From Berkiella sp963829835 (GTDB lineage Bacteria; Pseudomonadota; Gammaproteobacteria; Berkiellales; Berkiellaceae): 64,000 bases of DNA. The DNA is taken from NCBI GenBank assembly GCA_963829835.1, contig CAWHKC010000004.1:1-64000 (forward strand). The letters are read 5' to 3'. This document shows positions 33,776 through 43,669 of this stretch, piece by piece. Made by a program: the position numbers and the translations under genes. The notes under the pieces were generated by a model. That model ran no database searches. It worked only from the letters and a program-made list of their open reading frames with translations, and was not told where the DNA came from. Positions within the stretch are counted from its first letter, which is position 1. The number at the start of each line of letters is the position of its first letter.

Positions 33776-35890
33776 CTAAACTGGTTTGGGTTGCTCAATT
33801 AGCCCTTGTGGGGTAAAGACAAAAATTCTATCGGCAGAACGGATGGTTTCAGGACGATGCGCAATAATGATACGGGTGACATTCAAATGCTTAATTGCCG
33901 CATTCACCGCTTGTTCTAATGCCACATCCAAATGACTGGTCGCTTCATCCATAAACAATATTTTGGGCTGCTTATATAAAGCTCTGGCTAAGACCACACG
34001 TTGTTTTTGGCCACCAGACAAGGTCATACCCATATCACCAATCAAAGTGTTATAACCCATTGGCATCACGCCAATATCATGCGCTATCACAGCAAACTGC
34101 GCACATTTTTCAACCATTTGCTGATCATACTGCGGATCGAAGAAGCTGATATTTTCGCTGATTGAGCCAGATAGCAATTGATCGTTTTGCATAACAGCCG
34201 CAACCTGTTCTCTGAAATTTTTCAATCCTAGCTTGCTAAGCTCCATATCATCTATGAACACTTTGCCAGAATCAGGGGTGAAAAGCCCCATCATGATTTT
34301 CATTAAGGTGGTTTTGCCACAACCCGATGGTCCAACAATGGCAACCGATTCGCCAGGATTGATAGTAAGACTTAGATTGTTGATAATGTTAGGTTCATTT
34401 TCATTATATTTAAAACAAATATTCTCAAGGCGGATAGCACCTTTAAGAACAGGGGCTTCCAACAAAGCACTTTCTTGCTCTTCAGGCTCTTCTAAGGCAA
34501 TGTCACCCAAACGTTCCAAGTAAAGACCCAACATTTTTAATTCAATAAAGTTCTCAATTAAAGCCACGGCTTTTCCAATAAATTGAGATTTATAAGACAT
34601 GTAAGCATAAAGCATACCGACCGTGAACGAACCGGCAAGTACCAAGTTAGCCGCAAGATAGATGACAACAATATTTTCAATACCAAAGAGTAAGGAATTA
34701 AGGGCTGAGAAGGTAATTTTAAGTTTACCCATGCGAATGCCGGCATTGAGCTTTTCTGCATTTCGATTTTGCCATAACATTTGGCGCTGATTTTCTTTAC
34801 CAAATATCTTTATACTTTGCGTTGCTCGAATCGTTTCCATGAAATTGGTATTTTCTTTAGCACCCGCAATAATCACTTCTTCCGTTAATTCCTTTAAAGG
34901 ACGATACCAAGCAAAGCGGATGATGCCATACAAAAATAAGGCAATTAACACAACAATCGCTAAATAAGGCGAATAGAGAAATAACATGATTAAAGTGGCA
35001 ATGGCCATCATGCCATCGACAATCGCTGTGATAATGCCTGAGGTAAGCAGTTTTTCAACTTGACCAAGGGATCCAAAGCGCGAAACAATGTCACCGATAT
35101 GTCGCTTTTCAAAGTAAGGCAACGGCAAACGAATTAAATGACGAAATAGGTTCGTCGCCATTTGAATATTGAGCATACTGCTAAAACTAATTAATAAAAG
35201 CGAGCGTAATGCTGTTGTGCCAACTTCAATGATCGATAAAAGTAGGAAGCCAAGACATAGTACCTTTAAAAAGTGCACATCATGGCTTTGCAAGACCCCA
35301 TCCACCACAAATTGCATGAACTGAGGACTTATTAATGAAAAAATTTGCAATGCAACGGCAAGTAAAAAAACTTGAAACATTGCCCGCTTAAGGCCAACTA
35401 TTCTGGACCAAAACATGGAAAGTGGAATTTTTCGCACTTCATCTTTGGGTGTAAATTTTGGAGTCGGCGTTACTTCAAGAGCAACCCCAGTAAAATGTTT
35501 AGAAACCTCAGCGATGCTGAGCTTGCGAACGCCTTGTGCGGGATCATGGATCACAATAAATTTTTTGCTGACACTTTTTAGGACAACAAAGTGATTCATA
35601 TCCCAATGTAAAATTGTAGGCGTTTTAAGTTGATCTAATTGTTCTAGTTCAAGTCGCAATGGTCTGCAAGAAAAATCCATTTTGTCAGCAGTTTGCATAA
35701 GGGTATGCAATGTCGTGCCACGCAATGAAATAGGATATTGACGACGCAGGGTATTCAGATCAATGTCATGGCCATGATAGCTTGCAACCATAGCAAGACA
35801 AGCTAGTCCACATTCTGCAATTTCTGTTTGCAAAATAACCGGTAAACGGTGCCGACCAGTCAGTTTTAACAACTCTAAAGGATTTAACAT
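33776..35890 (-). CDS. C39-peptidase-containing ABC exporter (bacteriocin/peptide type)
   Basis: ATG 35890 (704 residues) is chosen because it overlaps the HlyD stop as TAATG and AAGGAAG precedes it. The N-terminal C39 peptidase is intact: Q21, C27 in ECGLACLAM, H100 in WDMNHFVVL and D116 in HDP. Six membrane helices follow, then an ABC ATPase with Walker A GPSGCGKTT, signature LSGGQKQR and Walker B ILFMDEA. These transporters cut a double-Gly leader and export the peptide across the inner membrane. No leader-peptide substrate gene is seen near. The pair with the upstream HlyD gene forms an operon. Confidence 0.92.
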   Translation of the reverse strand: MLNPLELLKLTGRHRLPVILQTEIAECGLACLAMVASYHGHDIDLNTLRRQYPISLRGTTLHTLMQTADKMDFSCRPLRLELEQLDQLKTPTILHWDMNHFVVLKSVSKKFIVIHDPAQGVRKLSIAEVSKHFTGVALEVTPTPKFTPKDEVRKIPLSMFWSRIVGLKRAMFQVFLLAVALQIFSLISPQFMQFVVDGVLQSHDVHFLKVLCLGFLLLSIIEVGTTALRSLLLISFSSMLNIQMATNLFRHLIRLPLPYFEKRHIGDIVSRFGSLGQVEKLLTSGIITAIVDGMMAIATLIMLFLYSPYLAIVVLIALFLYGIIRFAWYRPLKELTEEVIIAGAKENTNFMETIRATQSIKIFGKENQRQMLWQNRNAEKLNAGIRMGKLKITFSALNSLLFGIENIVVIYLAANLVLAGSFTVGMLYAYMSYKSQFIGKAVALIENFIELKMLGLYLERLGDIALEEPEEQESALLEAPVLKGAIRLENICFKYNENEPNIINNLSLTINPGESVAIVGPSGCGKTTLMKIMMGLFTPDSGKVFIDDMELSKLGLKNFREQVAAVMQNDQLLSGSISENISFFDPQYDQQMVEKCAQFAVIAHDIGVMPMGYNTLIGDMGMTLSGGQKQRVVLARALYKQPKILFMDEATSHLDVALEQAVNAAIKHLNVTRIIIAHRPETIRSADRIFVFTPQGLIEQPKPV

Positions 35891-37143
35891 TAGATTCTTC
35901 CTTTTAAGCTGATCAGCGGATCCAGGATCCATCTGAATAATGTCTGCTTCTCTAAAATAATATCGGCATCAAGCGACATCCCTGCTTGCAAAGGAAATTG
36001 TTTTCCATAAGCCATCACATACTGTTTCTTCAAATTTACGGTAATACGGTAGACCGGTTCTTTTAGATCAGGGAAAGGGATCGGTAATTCCTGTGGCAAA
36101 AGAACATGTTTAGAAATAACCGCCACTTGACCTTCATAAATACCAAAACGCTGATAAGGAAAGGCATCAAAGCGGATCCGAACGGTTTGCCCTTGCGTAA
36201 TAAAACCAATAGCACGTGAGGGAACAAATAATTCTGCCTGCATCACAGCATCTTTAGGGATAATGGCTAATAGTGGAACATTGTTATTATTAGCGACTTG
36301 GCCTTCTCTGGCTTGTACGGCAGTGACAGTTCCTGAAATAGGAGCACGCAGTTCAATGCCGCGACGTCCCTTAATTTCCGCTTGGCGCTGTTTCAACTCA
36401 GAAATGTTATTTTCTATTTCATGAATGCTTGATTTAGATTTAATCGGCAATTGTTCTAATTCAGAAATGGTCTGAGCTAATGTATTTTGGTTGCTAGCCT
36501 TTTTGCTTAATAAATCTTGATAGTGTTGTTTATGATTGAGGAGATCTTCAACTAGTTTTTGATAATCAAGCTGAGACAGATTTTTGTTATCTAGTAATTT
36601 TTTTCCATTGTCTACTCGCGATTGTAATATCGCCAGTCTTTCTTGTTGCGTTTTTAAATTTTGCTCGATTTGTCCTAATTCTTTTTTAAGACCATCAATT
36701 TGTGATTTTAATTGCCCTGCTTTTGCCGTCTGCAATGAATTATCACTTTTAATACGATCATATTGATGCGCTAAAGTGGCTTCTATTTCTTGCAACTGTA
36801 AAGTATCAATATCACTGCCGCCTTGCATCGAACGCTCAGAGAGAATGGTAATTAAGGGTTGGCCCTCTTTAACCTCATCTCCTTCACGTACAAAGATTTT
36901 AGAAATAGTTCCAGCCTGCGTGGGATAAGTCTTTACGATACCTTTATCAGGCAGTAAATAACCATGAACGGTTTCTTTACGAGCATAGGTGCCCCAAAAT
37001 AAAATGGCTAAAACAAGTAGACATATCACAACAGCAGCACTGACAAGGATAGTCATGGAAAATGGCTGCAATAATACAACATCGCCATAAAGCCTATCTT
37101 TACGATGTTCTAGAGCCTCTTTTCGAAATAGATCTGAAGTCAT
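35890..37143 (-). CDS. HlyD-family membrane fusion protein of the C39 exporter
   Basis: 417 residues from ATG 37143. A single N-terminal membrane helix (TILVSAAVVICLLVLAILFWG, about 30-50) is followed by a split lipoyl-like domain (KTYPTQAGTISKIFVREGDEVKEGQ), a long coiled-coil hairpin (about 110-260), and the second lipoyl half (LRAPISGTVTAVQAREGQV). It bridges the inner-membrane ABC exporter and an outer-membrane channel in the periplasm. The last base of its stop overlaps the exporter start. An outer-membrane TolC-type partner lies in the same window (42025-43434), but belongs to the Lap-type locus. Confidence 0.92.
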   Translation of the reverse strand: MTSDLFRKEALEHRKDRLYGDVVLLQPFSMTILVSAAVVICLLVLAILFWGTYARKETVHGYLLPDKGIVKTYPTQAGTISKIFVREGDEVKEGQPLITILSERSMQGGSDIDTLQLQEIEATLAHQYDRIKSDNSLQTAKAGQLKSQIDGLKKELGQIEQNLKTQQERLAILQSRVDNGKKLLDNKNLSQLDYQKLVEDLLNHKQHYQDLLSKKASNQNTLAQTISELEQLPIKSKSSIHEIENNISELKQRQAEIKGRRGIELRAPISGTVTAVQAREGQVANNNNVPLLAIIPKDAVMQAELFVPSRAIGFITQGQTVRIRFDAFPYQRFGIYEGQVAVISKHVLLPQELPIPFPDLKEPVYRITVNLKKQYVMAYGKQFPLQAGMSLDADIILEKQTLFRWILDPLISLKGRI

Positions 37144-37294
37144 GCTATTGGGTGCAACGTCACATTTAAGAAGATTGCCTTATTATATAGAATCCATGGA
37201 CGTGGGGATATATGCGTATGAGCGTTCTGTCCTGCTATATCTAACAATCGTCTTATTTATCAATAACCAAGTCTACTTACCGCGGCGCCCATGC

Positions 37295-37358
37295 CTACTT
37301 ACCGCGGCTTGTCCGCGGTATCCATGGGTGCCGCGAAATAAGTCGGGGCACGTAGAGG
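37295..37358. repeat. Dispersed palindromic repeat (CCGCGG...CACGTAGAGG), copy 1
   Basis: Aligns with 51357-51428: TAC, CCGCG, CTTGT, GCGG, CATGG, CCG and ACGTAGAGG are shared in order. It contains the palindrome CCGCGGCTTGTCCGCGG. A truncated copy lies at 37272-37294. Both full copies sit at the 3' ends of genes. Such elements are known as small mobile or REP-type repeats. Confidence 0.65.
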
Positions 37359-37373
37359 TTTTGGAATGCGGTG

Positions 37374-37781
37374 CTAATCTCGTTCGCCATCATAAGGATA
37401 ACGATACATCCTGAGATATTGTTCCATATAGCGGTATGAATTTGGCATGAATCTGTCGGGATCGCAATAATAAGCACGACCTTGGGCGGTAGGTGCAAAG
37501 TTATCTAGAGGGACTATACCAGCAGTGGTATCAGTCCAAACAATATGAGTAGCGCCAAGACTTGCCGCTTCATCTAATGCTTGATATCTAGCGTATTGTT
37601 CCCCAACGGGGATAGCAAGAACAGGTGAAGTGCCTGTTACGCCCCCAACAAGAACGCAGTTAGCTACCGTTTCAGGATAGGCAGGAATAATGCGTTGGGC
37701 ACGCTGACTCGGCTCAAGTGCACAACCCCAAAGGGTTGTTACTAGAGAAATTATCAGCAATCCTTTGCTAGAACGATCCAT
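37374..37781 (-). CDS. Lipoprotein, DUF4156-like
   Basis: 135 residues from ATG 37781. The signal sequence ends in a lipobox (TTLWGC, Cys20), so the mature protein is lipidated and sits in the envelope. The body holds NCVLVGGVTG, then an AxxEAAxxGATHIVW segment, which is typical of the DUF4156/RcsF-like small lipoproteins. The tail is Tyr/Arg-rich. Its role is unknown. It lies next to the MFS gene, 51 bases apart, on the same strand. Confidence 0.7.
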   Translation of the reverse strand: MDRSSKGLLIISLVTTLWGCALEPSQRAQRIIPAYPETVANCVLVGGVTGTSPVLAIPVGEQYARYQALDEAASLGATHIVWTDTTAGIVPLDNFAPTAQGRAYYCDPDRFMPNSYRYMEQYLRMYRYPYDGERD

Positions 37782-37832
37782 ATTTACCCTATAAACAAAT
37801 CAATATTTAACTTGATTATTTATAGTGTAGGA

Positions 37833-39206
37833 CTAGTTAGCCGGTATTTCATTGGGACTGCCGATTGGACGACAATAGGTTTCTTTCAAAAGAAAACTAA
37901 GCAAGAAAGCTAAGAACGTTGCGGCAGGTAATATCAGCATTGCCGTTTGATAGCTTTCAGGCCCATACACTTTTGCTTGGTCTACAATTTGGCCATTCCA
38001 TGTCCAATCTAAAATCTTAGCAACCAAGACCTGGCAAATTGCAAAAGCACTCACTAAGAAATTGGTGACGGCAACGACTGTGCCGGCGAGGTTTTGAGGA
38101 CAATTTTCTCGACCAACAGCAAAACAAATCACTTCGACGCTTGAGACTGCGCCAATCATGAATAATAAAATTTTAACTTGAGTCAGGGATAAATTCGGGT
38201 AAAACAAAAATGTCAGCAAAAGAATGGTTGAGATTAATGCACCAATCATGATGGGTGAACGTCTACGCTTTATTTTGTCTGAAAGAAATCCTGCTAAAGG
38301 TGCGCCAACGGCAATACCTAATAAAATCATAGTGACTGCTCTAGCGGCATCTGTGGCACTGAAATTGTGGAGGGTTTGTAAATAAAGCTTGCCCCATAAT
38401 TCGGGGAAAACCATTGTTGGTGACCAAAGTAGTCCTCCAATAATGCCATTTATCCAAATTTGGCGATTTGTCATCGACTGGCGAATTTCTAACCACAATT
38501 GGCTATAGCTACCAACTGTCGATTTCTCTTTCACTATAACGGCGGACTGAGATCCTTTGAGGTGATTTGGTGAATTACGAACCACTAACCAAATAATGGG
38601 AACCAAAATAAAACCAATGTAACTGGAATATAAAATGGTATCTCGCCAACCAATGGTTTGGATTAAATCACCTAAAATGATATCCCCTTGCATGGCACCG
38701 ACCATGCCTAAAGAGGTTGTTAACCCTGAAATCATGGCAAATCGATTGGGAGGTAACCAACTTGATGCTAACTTTAGAACACCTACAAAAGCAAAGGCAG
38801 ATCCAAATCCGATGAGGAATCTTCCACCTGCTGCTATCCACCAAGATTCTGTACTACCAAATAAGACCGTCCCAAGCGCACAGCAAAAAACAGCTAGTGT
38901 GAGGATCCAGCGTGGACCATATCGATCCATGAACAGACCAACGGGTAATTGCATTGGGGTGTAAGCATAATAATAAAAGGCACTTAGGTGACCAACAAGC
39001 GTTGCGTCAAGATATTGGCCGTTCACGCTAAAAGCACGCTGCAGCTCAGGGACCATGAGTCCTGGCGTTATGCGTAAGAGGTACTCGTAGCAATAAAAAG
39101 CGGCCGCCAAGCCACAGATAACCCAAGGCAGCACACTTGTAATAAAAGTGGAGGCTGTGGGCGATGAAGTTTTTTGCATTTCTGCCAAGGGAATTTTCCC
39201 AGTCAT
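37833..39206 (-). CDS. Major facilitator superfamily transporter
   Basis: 457 residues from ATG 39206 with about 12 hydrophobic helices. The typical MFS loop 2-3 motif appears as GLFMDRYGPRWILT, and RFLIGFGSAFAFVGVLKL covers helix 4. A second DRxGRR-like loop is AGFLSDKIKRRRSP. The layout follows the anion/sugar-acid or nutrient MFS carriers common in Legionella and Coxiella, but the substrate cannot be told. It lies after the Lap-type locus on the same strand, 97 bases from lapD. Confidence 0.9.
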   Translation of the reverse strand: MTGKIPLAEMQKTSSPTASTFITSVLPWVICGLAAAFYCYEYLLRITPGLMVPELQRAFSVNGQYLDATLVGHLSAFYYYAYTPMQLPVGLFMDRYGPRWILTLAVFCCALGTVLFGSTESWWIAAGGRFLIGFGSAFAFVGVLKLASSWLPPNRFAMISGLTTSLGMVGAMQGDIILGDLIQTIGWRDTILYSSYIGFILVPIIWLVVRNSPNHLKGSQSAVIVKEKSTVGSYSQLWLEIRQSMTNRQIWINGIIGGLLWSPTMVFPELWGKLYLQTLHNFSATDAARAVTMILLGIAVGAPLAGFLSDKIKRRRSPIMIGALISTILLLTFLFYPNLSLTQVKILLFMIGAVSSVEVICFAVGRENCPQNLAGTVVAVTNFLVSAFAICQVLVAKILDWTWNGQIVDQAKVYGPESYQTAMLILPAATFLAFLLSFLLKETYCRPIGSPNEIPAN

Positions 39207-39303
39207 TTAACTATTTAAAAACCTGTGGTCGGCCAAAGTGAAAACCTTACGGCATCACCGACTCGCAATCAAGCCCTGATTTTACCGCTTGCCTGAATAA
39301 ACT

Positions 39304-41262
39304 TTAAGCACCAAGCTCTGTTGGTTTTCCAACAAAGTACCCTTGAGCCCCATCCACTTTTAACTTTTCTAAAATGGAAAACTCATTCTCACTCTCTACC
39401 GATTCTGCAATCACTAAAATACCTAAACTATGTGCAATATCCACAAGCGAGCGAATAAAGGTTTGGTTGCCTTCATGTTCATGAATATTTTTAATAAATC
39501 CACCATCAATTTTGAGATAATTTAATTTTAAATTATACAAATAGGAGAATGAACTAAAGTTTTTACCATAATGATCGATAGCCGTTTTGCCGCCTAGCCC
39601 TGAAAACTTCAAGAAAAATTCTCTTACTTTTTCAATACGACTAATCACACCATATTCAGGTAGTTCTATGATCAAATGTTTGGCTTTTTTACCAAGCAAC
39701 TTTGTATTCTCAAGTAGCCATTTTTTAAAGTCATCATCATCTAAAGAACTCGGGGATAGGTTTACAGAATAGTGATTTTCATCATGCGTCGATAAAATTC
39801 TCTGGATAACATTATCAATCACTAATTTATCTAGTGGGATAATTTGATTTAAACGTTCCGCCATAGGCATAAATACACCTGCGGAAACGATGTCAGTTTC
39901 ACTTAGCTTCATACGCATTAATGTTTCATAAACTTTTAGATTTTTATCCGCAAAAAACTGTGTTGGTTGAAAATAAAGTAAAACTTTATTCTCACCTAAC
40001 ACGCTGGCAAAAATGGTTGCCCATTCTTGAGCACCATGAATTTGTTGAGGTTGAATCGATTCATCATAATGCCATTGATTGGCGCCTTGAGTCTGCGCAT
40101 GCCTTAGAGACATATCTGCTTGTGCCAAAATATCTTTTTTTGCCATCATTTGAGTAAAAGTAACAACACCAATTGATCCCACTTCATGTTCTTTACTTAA
40201 ACTTTTTCTTTGAAATTCGTTAAATGCTTTGCAAATATTATTTGCGGTATCAATAGCAATATCCTTAGATTTATTAGGCAATACAACCATAAAACTTGCA
40301 CCCTTTGCATGAGCAATGATGGCATTATCGAATACTGTGCAGTTCTCTTGGATTGCTTTTGCTGTATTTTGTAATAAAAGATCAGCTTCTTGATAACCAT
40401 ATTTATCGTTATACTCTTTGAATTTTTTTAGTTCGATTAGCAAAAGCGCACCGCCAATGCCTTTTTCTTTATCATTGAGCAAATAATCAAACTGCAAATC
40501 AAAATAGAGTCTATTACCTAATTTGGTAACAGAATCTTTATAAACTTGTTCACGTAGCATTTCAGAAGCATGGGCTTGTTCTTCAAAAAGTTGCTTTAAT
40601 CTTCTGGACATATTATTCATTGCTTCAACAACCTGACGCAAATCAATTGTCCAAGGAAGCGTTTCTTGAATTGAAAATTGCTGGTTACAAATAGCGGTAG
40701 CTTGAATGGTGATCGCTCGCAATGGACGCAAAATAATATATAAAAGTACTCCCCCTAATATTGCAGCGAATAAAGCGGTCATCAAAAACCATTCTAAGGA
40801 ATCGATAAAAGTTAACCAAATTTGCTGATAAGCAAAGCCTGGATTACTTTCAATTTTAACTTTTCCTTCTCGTTGCCAACCATCCAAGATCAACGCCTCT
40901 TGCTCTGTGGTTTGCAAATTCAGAACATTAATAAACCATTCTGGCACACCATATATCTTTATTTGTTGATGGCGTTCAACAATAGGCTTTCCATCTTGGC
41001 CTTCAATGATAATTGTTTTATAGAATCCTCTATCCCAAACAGCATCCACCGCTCTACTTGCTGTGACCACATCACCGTTTTTCATGATCGTCGTGAGTGT
41101 CAAGCCCAAGGCAGTTGCCGTATCTTGAGAATGGGATGCCAGCTGCTGATTAAGAAACGATTGAGTGTTTTTCACCACAAAAGTTATCATACCCGTAAAT
41201 AGGCATAATAAGATTATCAGTCCAGATAACATTAATTGCCGACTTAGCGTCATATTATTCAT
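39304..41262 (-). CDS. lapD: LapD-like c-di-GMP receptor (degenerate GGDEF-EAL)
   Basis: 652 residues. Membrane helix about 10-31, a periplasmic LapD_MoxY_N domain (32-147), second helix (about 148-178) and a HAMP segment. The GGDEF site is AKGASF (319-324), so no cyclase activity is expected. In the EAL domain YETLMR (445-450) is kept, but DDFG is DHYG (563-566); it probably binds c-di-GMP without cutting it. In the Lap model c-di-GMP-bound LapD captures the LapG protease in the periplasm and protects the surface adhesin. It overlaps lapG by 8 bases, so both are translationally linked. Confidence 0.9.
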   Translation of the reverse strand: MNNMTLSRQLMLSGLIILLCLFTGMITFVVKNTQSFLNQQLASHSQDTATALGLTLTTIMKNGDVVTASRAVDAVWDRGFYKTIIIEGQDGKPIVERHQQIKIYGVPEWFINVLNLQTTEQEALILDGWQREGKVKIESNPGFAYQQIWLTFIDSLEWFLMTALFAAILGGVLLYIILRPLRAITIQATAICNQQFSIQETLPWTIDLRQVVEAMNNMSRRLKQLFEEQAHASEMLREQVYKDSVTKLGNRLYFDLQFDYLLNDKEKGIGGALLLIELKKFKEYNDKYGYQEADLLLQNTAKAIQENCTVFDNAIIAHAKGASFMVVLPNKSKDIAIDTANNICKAFNEFQRKSLSKEHEVGSIGVVTFTQMMAKKDILAQADMSLRHAQTQGANQWHYDESIQPQQIHGAQEWATIFASVLGENKVLLYFQPTQFFADKNLKVYETLMRMKLSETDIVSAGVFMPMAERLNQIIPLDKLVIDNVIQRILSTHDENHYSVNLSPSSLDDDDFKKWLLENTKLLGKKAKHLIIELPEYGVISRIEKVREFFLKFSGLGGKTAIDHYGKNFSSFSYLYNLKLNYLKIDGGFIKNIHEHEGNQTFIRSLVDIAHSLGILVIAESVESENEFSILEKLKVDGAQGYFVGKPTELGA

Positions 41263-41959
41263 CCTTCCATTTGGATATTTTTCCAGATTTGATTCTTTCT
41301 TCTAATTCTACCCATCTTTTAAGATCGCTAGGATTACCAATTTTGTTTCCTTTGCCTAATTCTTTGGCTTGCCATAATCCAGTACCATTAAAACCATAAA
41401 TAGGCTTGAGATCAGGTCTTTTATCTGCTGTTAAAATTTCTTTGTTAATATTATCTAATACCAGCGGAATACTTTGGGGTGTTTCATAGTAAAGAAGAAC
41501 CATATGGGCTTGCGCAAAGGTTGTATCATTGCCTAAAAATTTAACATACATTATCAAAAGTTTATCATCAGGGACGCCAAGATCTAATAAGGTAAAATAT
41601 TTGGCCACAGCAAAATCTTCACAATCCCCGGCGCCGGAAACAAGAAATTCAAGCGGCGTTGCCCAGTAATCCTCTTTTCCCCAATGTGCTAAATCTTTGC
41701 GATATTCGATAAAATTAAAAAACGTATTCACCGTTTCTAATTTCTTTTTATCGTCAGCATCTTTATTTTCTTTAGATATTTTCGACCATGTAATGAGCCT
41801 GCGTTTAGCATATTCACCATAGTTTTTGCCAATTTCATCAAGATAACTTTGTGTAAAATCAATTGCCCAAGCAAAACTAAAAAGTGAACTTAACGCAAAT
41901 ATAAGTGCTAGCGTTCGAAAACGAGAATGTTGATTTTTAGTAGGGGGACAGGCTCTCAC
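41255..41959 (-). CDS. lapG: LapG-like periplasmic cysteine protease (BTLCP/DUF920)
   Basis: 234 residues with an N-terminal export signal (LALIFALSSLFSFAWA, cut near 32). The transglutaminase-like catalytic triad is C113 in GDCEDFA, H152 in QAHMVLLYYE and D169 in VLDNINK. WxTPxEFL just before the Cys is the usual LapG segment. LapG cuts the N-terminal retention module of large RTX adhesins and so frees them from the cell surface. The adhesin gene is not in this window. It is preceded by the tolC terminator, so lapG-lapD probably form their own transcript. Confidence 0.92.
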   Translation of the reverse strand: MRACPPTKNQHSRFRTLALIFALSSLFSFAWAIDFTQSYLDEIGKNYGEYAKRRLITWSKISKENKDADDKKKLETVNTFFNFIEYRKDLAHWGKEDYWATPLEFLVSGAGDCEDFAVAKYFTLLDLGVPDDKLLIMYVKFLGNDTTFAQAHMVLLYYETPQSIPLVLDNINKEILTADKRPDLKPIYGFNGTGLWQAKELGKGNKIGNPSDLKRWVELEERIKSGKISKWKDE

Positions 41960-41973
41960 TATTTATTTTTTCC

Positions 41974-42002
41974 AAAAAATAAGAGGGGCAAAAGCCCCTC
42001 TT
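41974..42002 (-). terminator. Rho-independent terminator of the tolC-like gene
   Basis: Stem AAGAGGGGC/GCCCCTCTT with an AAAA loop; on the minus strand it is followed by a T-run (41974-41979). It lies 23 bases after the tolC-like stop and just before lapG. Confidence 0.85.
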
Positions 42003-42024
42003 AAGTTTCATATTCTCTTCACTG

Positions 42025-43434
42025 TTAGTCAAACAGAGATGATGTTTGACTAAAGAATCGAGATGTACCATCCATTAAAGCCGTAGGTCTTGGCACAGCT
42101 TGTTTTGGTAATTCCATACCAATTGCTTCTGTGAGGCAACCTGCTGCATTTAATACACGATATGTTCCAAGGAGCTCTGTATACTTAGCTGTTGCATAAG
42201 CTGTTTTTGCTCCAAATAACTCGTTCTCAGAATCTAACAAGTCAAGCAAGGTACGCTGACCAATGTTAAATTGTTTACCATACGCTTCACTGGTTCTAAT
42301 GCTCGCATCAACGTGATCTTTAAAGTAGCGCATTTGTCTCTTGGCTGTATTATAAGTACTCCAAGCCAATCTAACGCTTTCAACCACTTGACGATGCGCA
42401 CGATTTTGAACTTCTTGCGCTTCTTGCATCTTGTAAGCAGTTCTGCAGATGTTTGCAAGATCTTTACCGCCGCTGAATAAGTTCCACTGAGCGCGTAACA
42501 TGGCTGAGTTATCATCCGTGTCGCCTGGTGAACCATCAACGTTATGGTTTCGTGTCATACCTAATTGAAAGTCTAATCTAGGTACAAAAGCAGCTCTTGC
42601 GCCTTTGTGCTCTGCACGTACTACATTCACATCTTCAACAGATGCACGCAATATAGGATGGTGCTTCAAACCCATTTCAACAGCATCATGTTCAGTAGCT
42701 GGGAAATGTTCTGCATAGCCTGGTTTGACAATATGATTAGGAACTGGGATACCAATTTTACGTAAAAATTCGGTTTCAGCATCGGCTAAGTTAGCTTCTT
42801 CAGCCATCAGGTTAGTACGTGCTAATGCCACACGACCTTCTGCTTGATCTAAGTCTGCTTTACGACCAATACCACCTTCGCTTCGTTTATGAATTTGCCC
42901 AAAGATGGTTTCATGTTTAGCCAGATTTTCTCTATTGAGTTGAACCAACTCTCTTCTCATAAGCACGTTTAAGTATGCTTCAACAGCGCCAAGAGCAATA
43001 TCTTGCGCAGTTCCATTCACTCGCCAAGATTCAGCACGAACTCTGGCTTTGTGTCCTTCAACGTCATGATAAACAGCAAAACCATCGAACAACATTTGCG
43101 AGGCTATTAAACTAAACTCTGTACGAGTCATCGTTTTAGTCCCCTCAGCTGAAAGCGTGGTCCCGCCTTGAAGAACGTTAGCATCACGTGTTGTTGGATT
43201 ATTTGTGTACTGCTCACCCCAGCCTGTTGCAAGATCAACTTTTGGTAAGTAGCCTGCATATGATTGTCGCAATTCTTTATCGACCGTATCTCTGGTATTT
43301 GTTTCTATCAAGAGATCTGGAGAGGTCGCAAGCGTGTGAGCAACCGCTTCTTTAAGCGTATATGCATATGCTTGGCTTCCAAAAGTCAACGCGATTGAAG
43401 GTAAGAGTATTTTTAAAAATCTATTTTTTGACAT
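42025..43434 (-). CDS. lapE: TolC/LapE-type outer-membrane channel of the type I secretion system
   Basis: 469 residues from ATG 43434. A signal peptide (LPSIALTFGSQAYA) precedes TLKEAVAHTLATSPDLL, the normal start of TolC-family repeats. Two outer-membrane-efflux repeats follow, each with a long helix rich in Ala, Glu and Arg and short beta segments. It forms the channel through which the LapBC inner-membrane machine secretes its adhesin. Its position between lapC/luxR and lapG/lapD supports the LapE assignment, although it might also serve other exporters in this cell, such as the C39 system. Confidence 0.88.
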   Translation of the reverse strand: MSKNRFLKILLPSIALTFGSQAYAYTLKEAVAHTLATSPDLLIETNTRDTVDKELRQSYAGYLPKVDLATGWGEQYTNNPTTRDANVLQGGTTLSAEGTKTMTRTEFSLIASQMLFDGFAVYHDVEGHKARVRAESWRVNGTAQDIALGAVEAYLNVLMRRELVQLNRENLAKHETIFGQIHKRSEGGIGRKADLDQAEGRVALARTNLMAEEANLADAETEFLRKIGIPVPNHIVKPGYAEHFPATEHDAVEMGLKHHPILRASVEDVNVVRAEHKGARAAFVPRLDFQLGMTRNHNVDGSPGDTDDNSAMLRAQWNLFSGGKDLANICRTAYKMQEAQEVQNRAHRQVVESVRLAWSTYNTAKRQMRYFKDHVDASIRTSEAYGKQFNIGQRTLLDLLDSENELFGAKTAYATAKYTELLGTYRVLNAAGCLTEAIGMELPKQAVPRPTALMDGTSRFFSQTSSLFD

Positions 43435-43669
43435 GTCTGTGTCCGCTCTTTCCGTCTATCCTTATACGCCCGTAGGACACCAGCCCGCACCTTTCGCCTT
43501 TGATACACCATCTATAAATAGCTGGTTACCTACTTTCAAAAAGAGATTAGCTAGTTTGTCCGTTAGAGGTAATATACCCTTCAATCTGAAGAAAGGGAAT
43601 TTTTTCAGCACCTATAGAAGCAAATTTTATTTTTTATGCTATGAATATGTAAAAGTTTCTAACTTAAAA

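Noticed and set aside
37142..37414. 90-codon plus-strand frame
   Set aside because: It runs through the palindromic repeat and opposite to the lipoprotein gene; no start signal.
41255..41959. LapG as a general transglutaminase
   Set aside because: GDCEDFA/QAHMV/VLDN motifs, signal peptide and overlap with lapD are specific for the LapG-type protease family.
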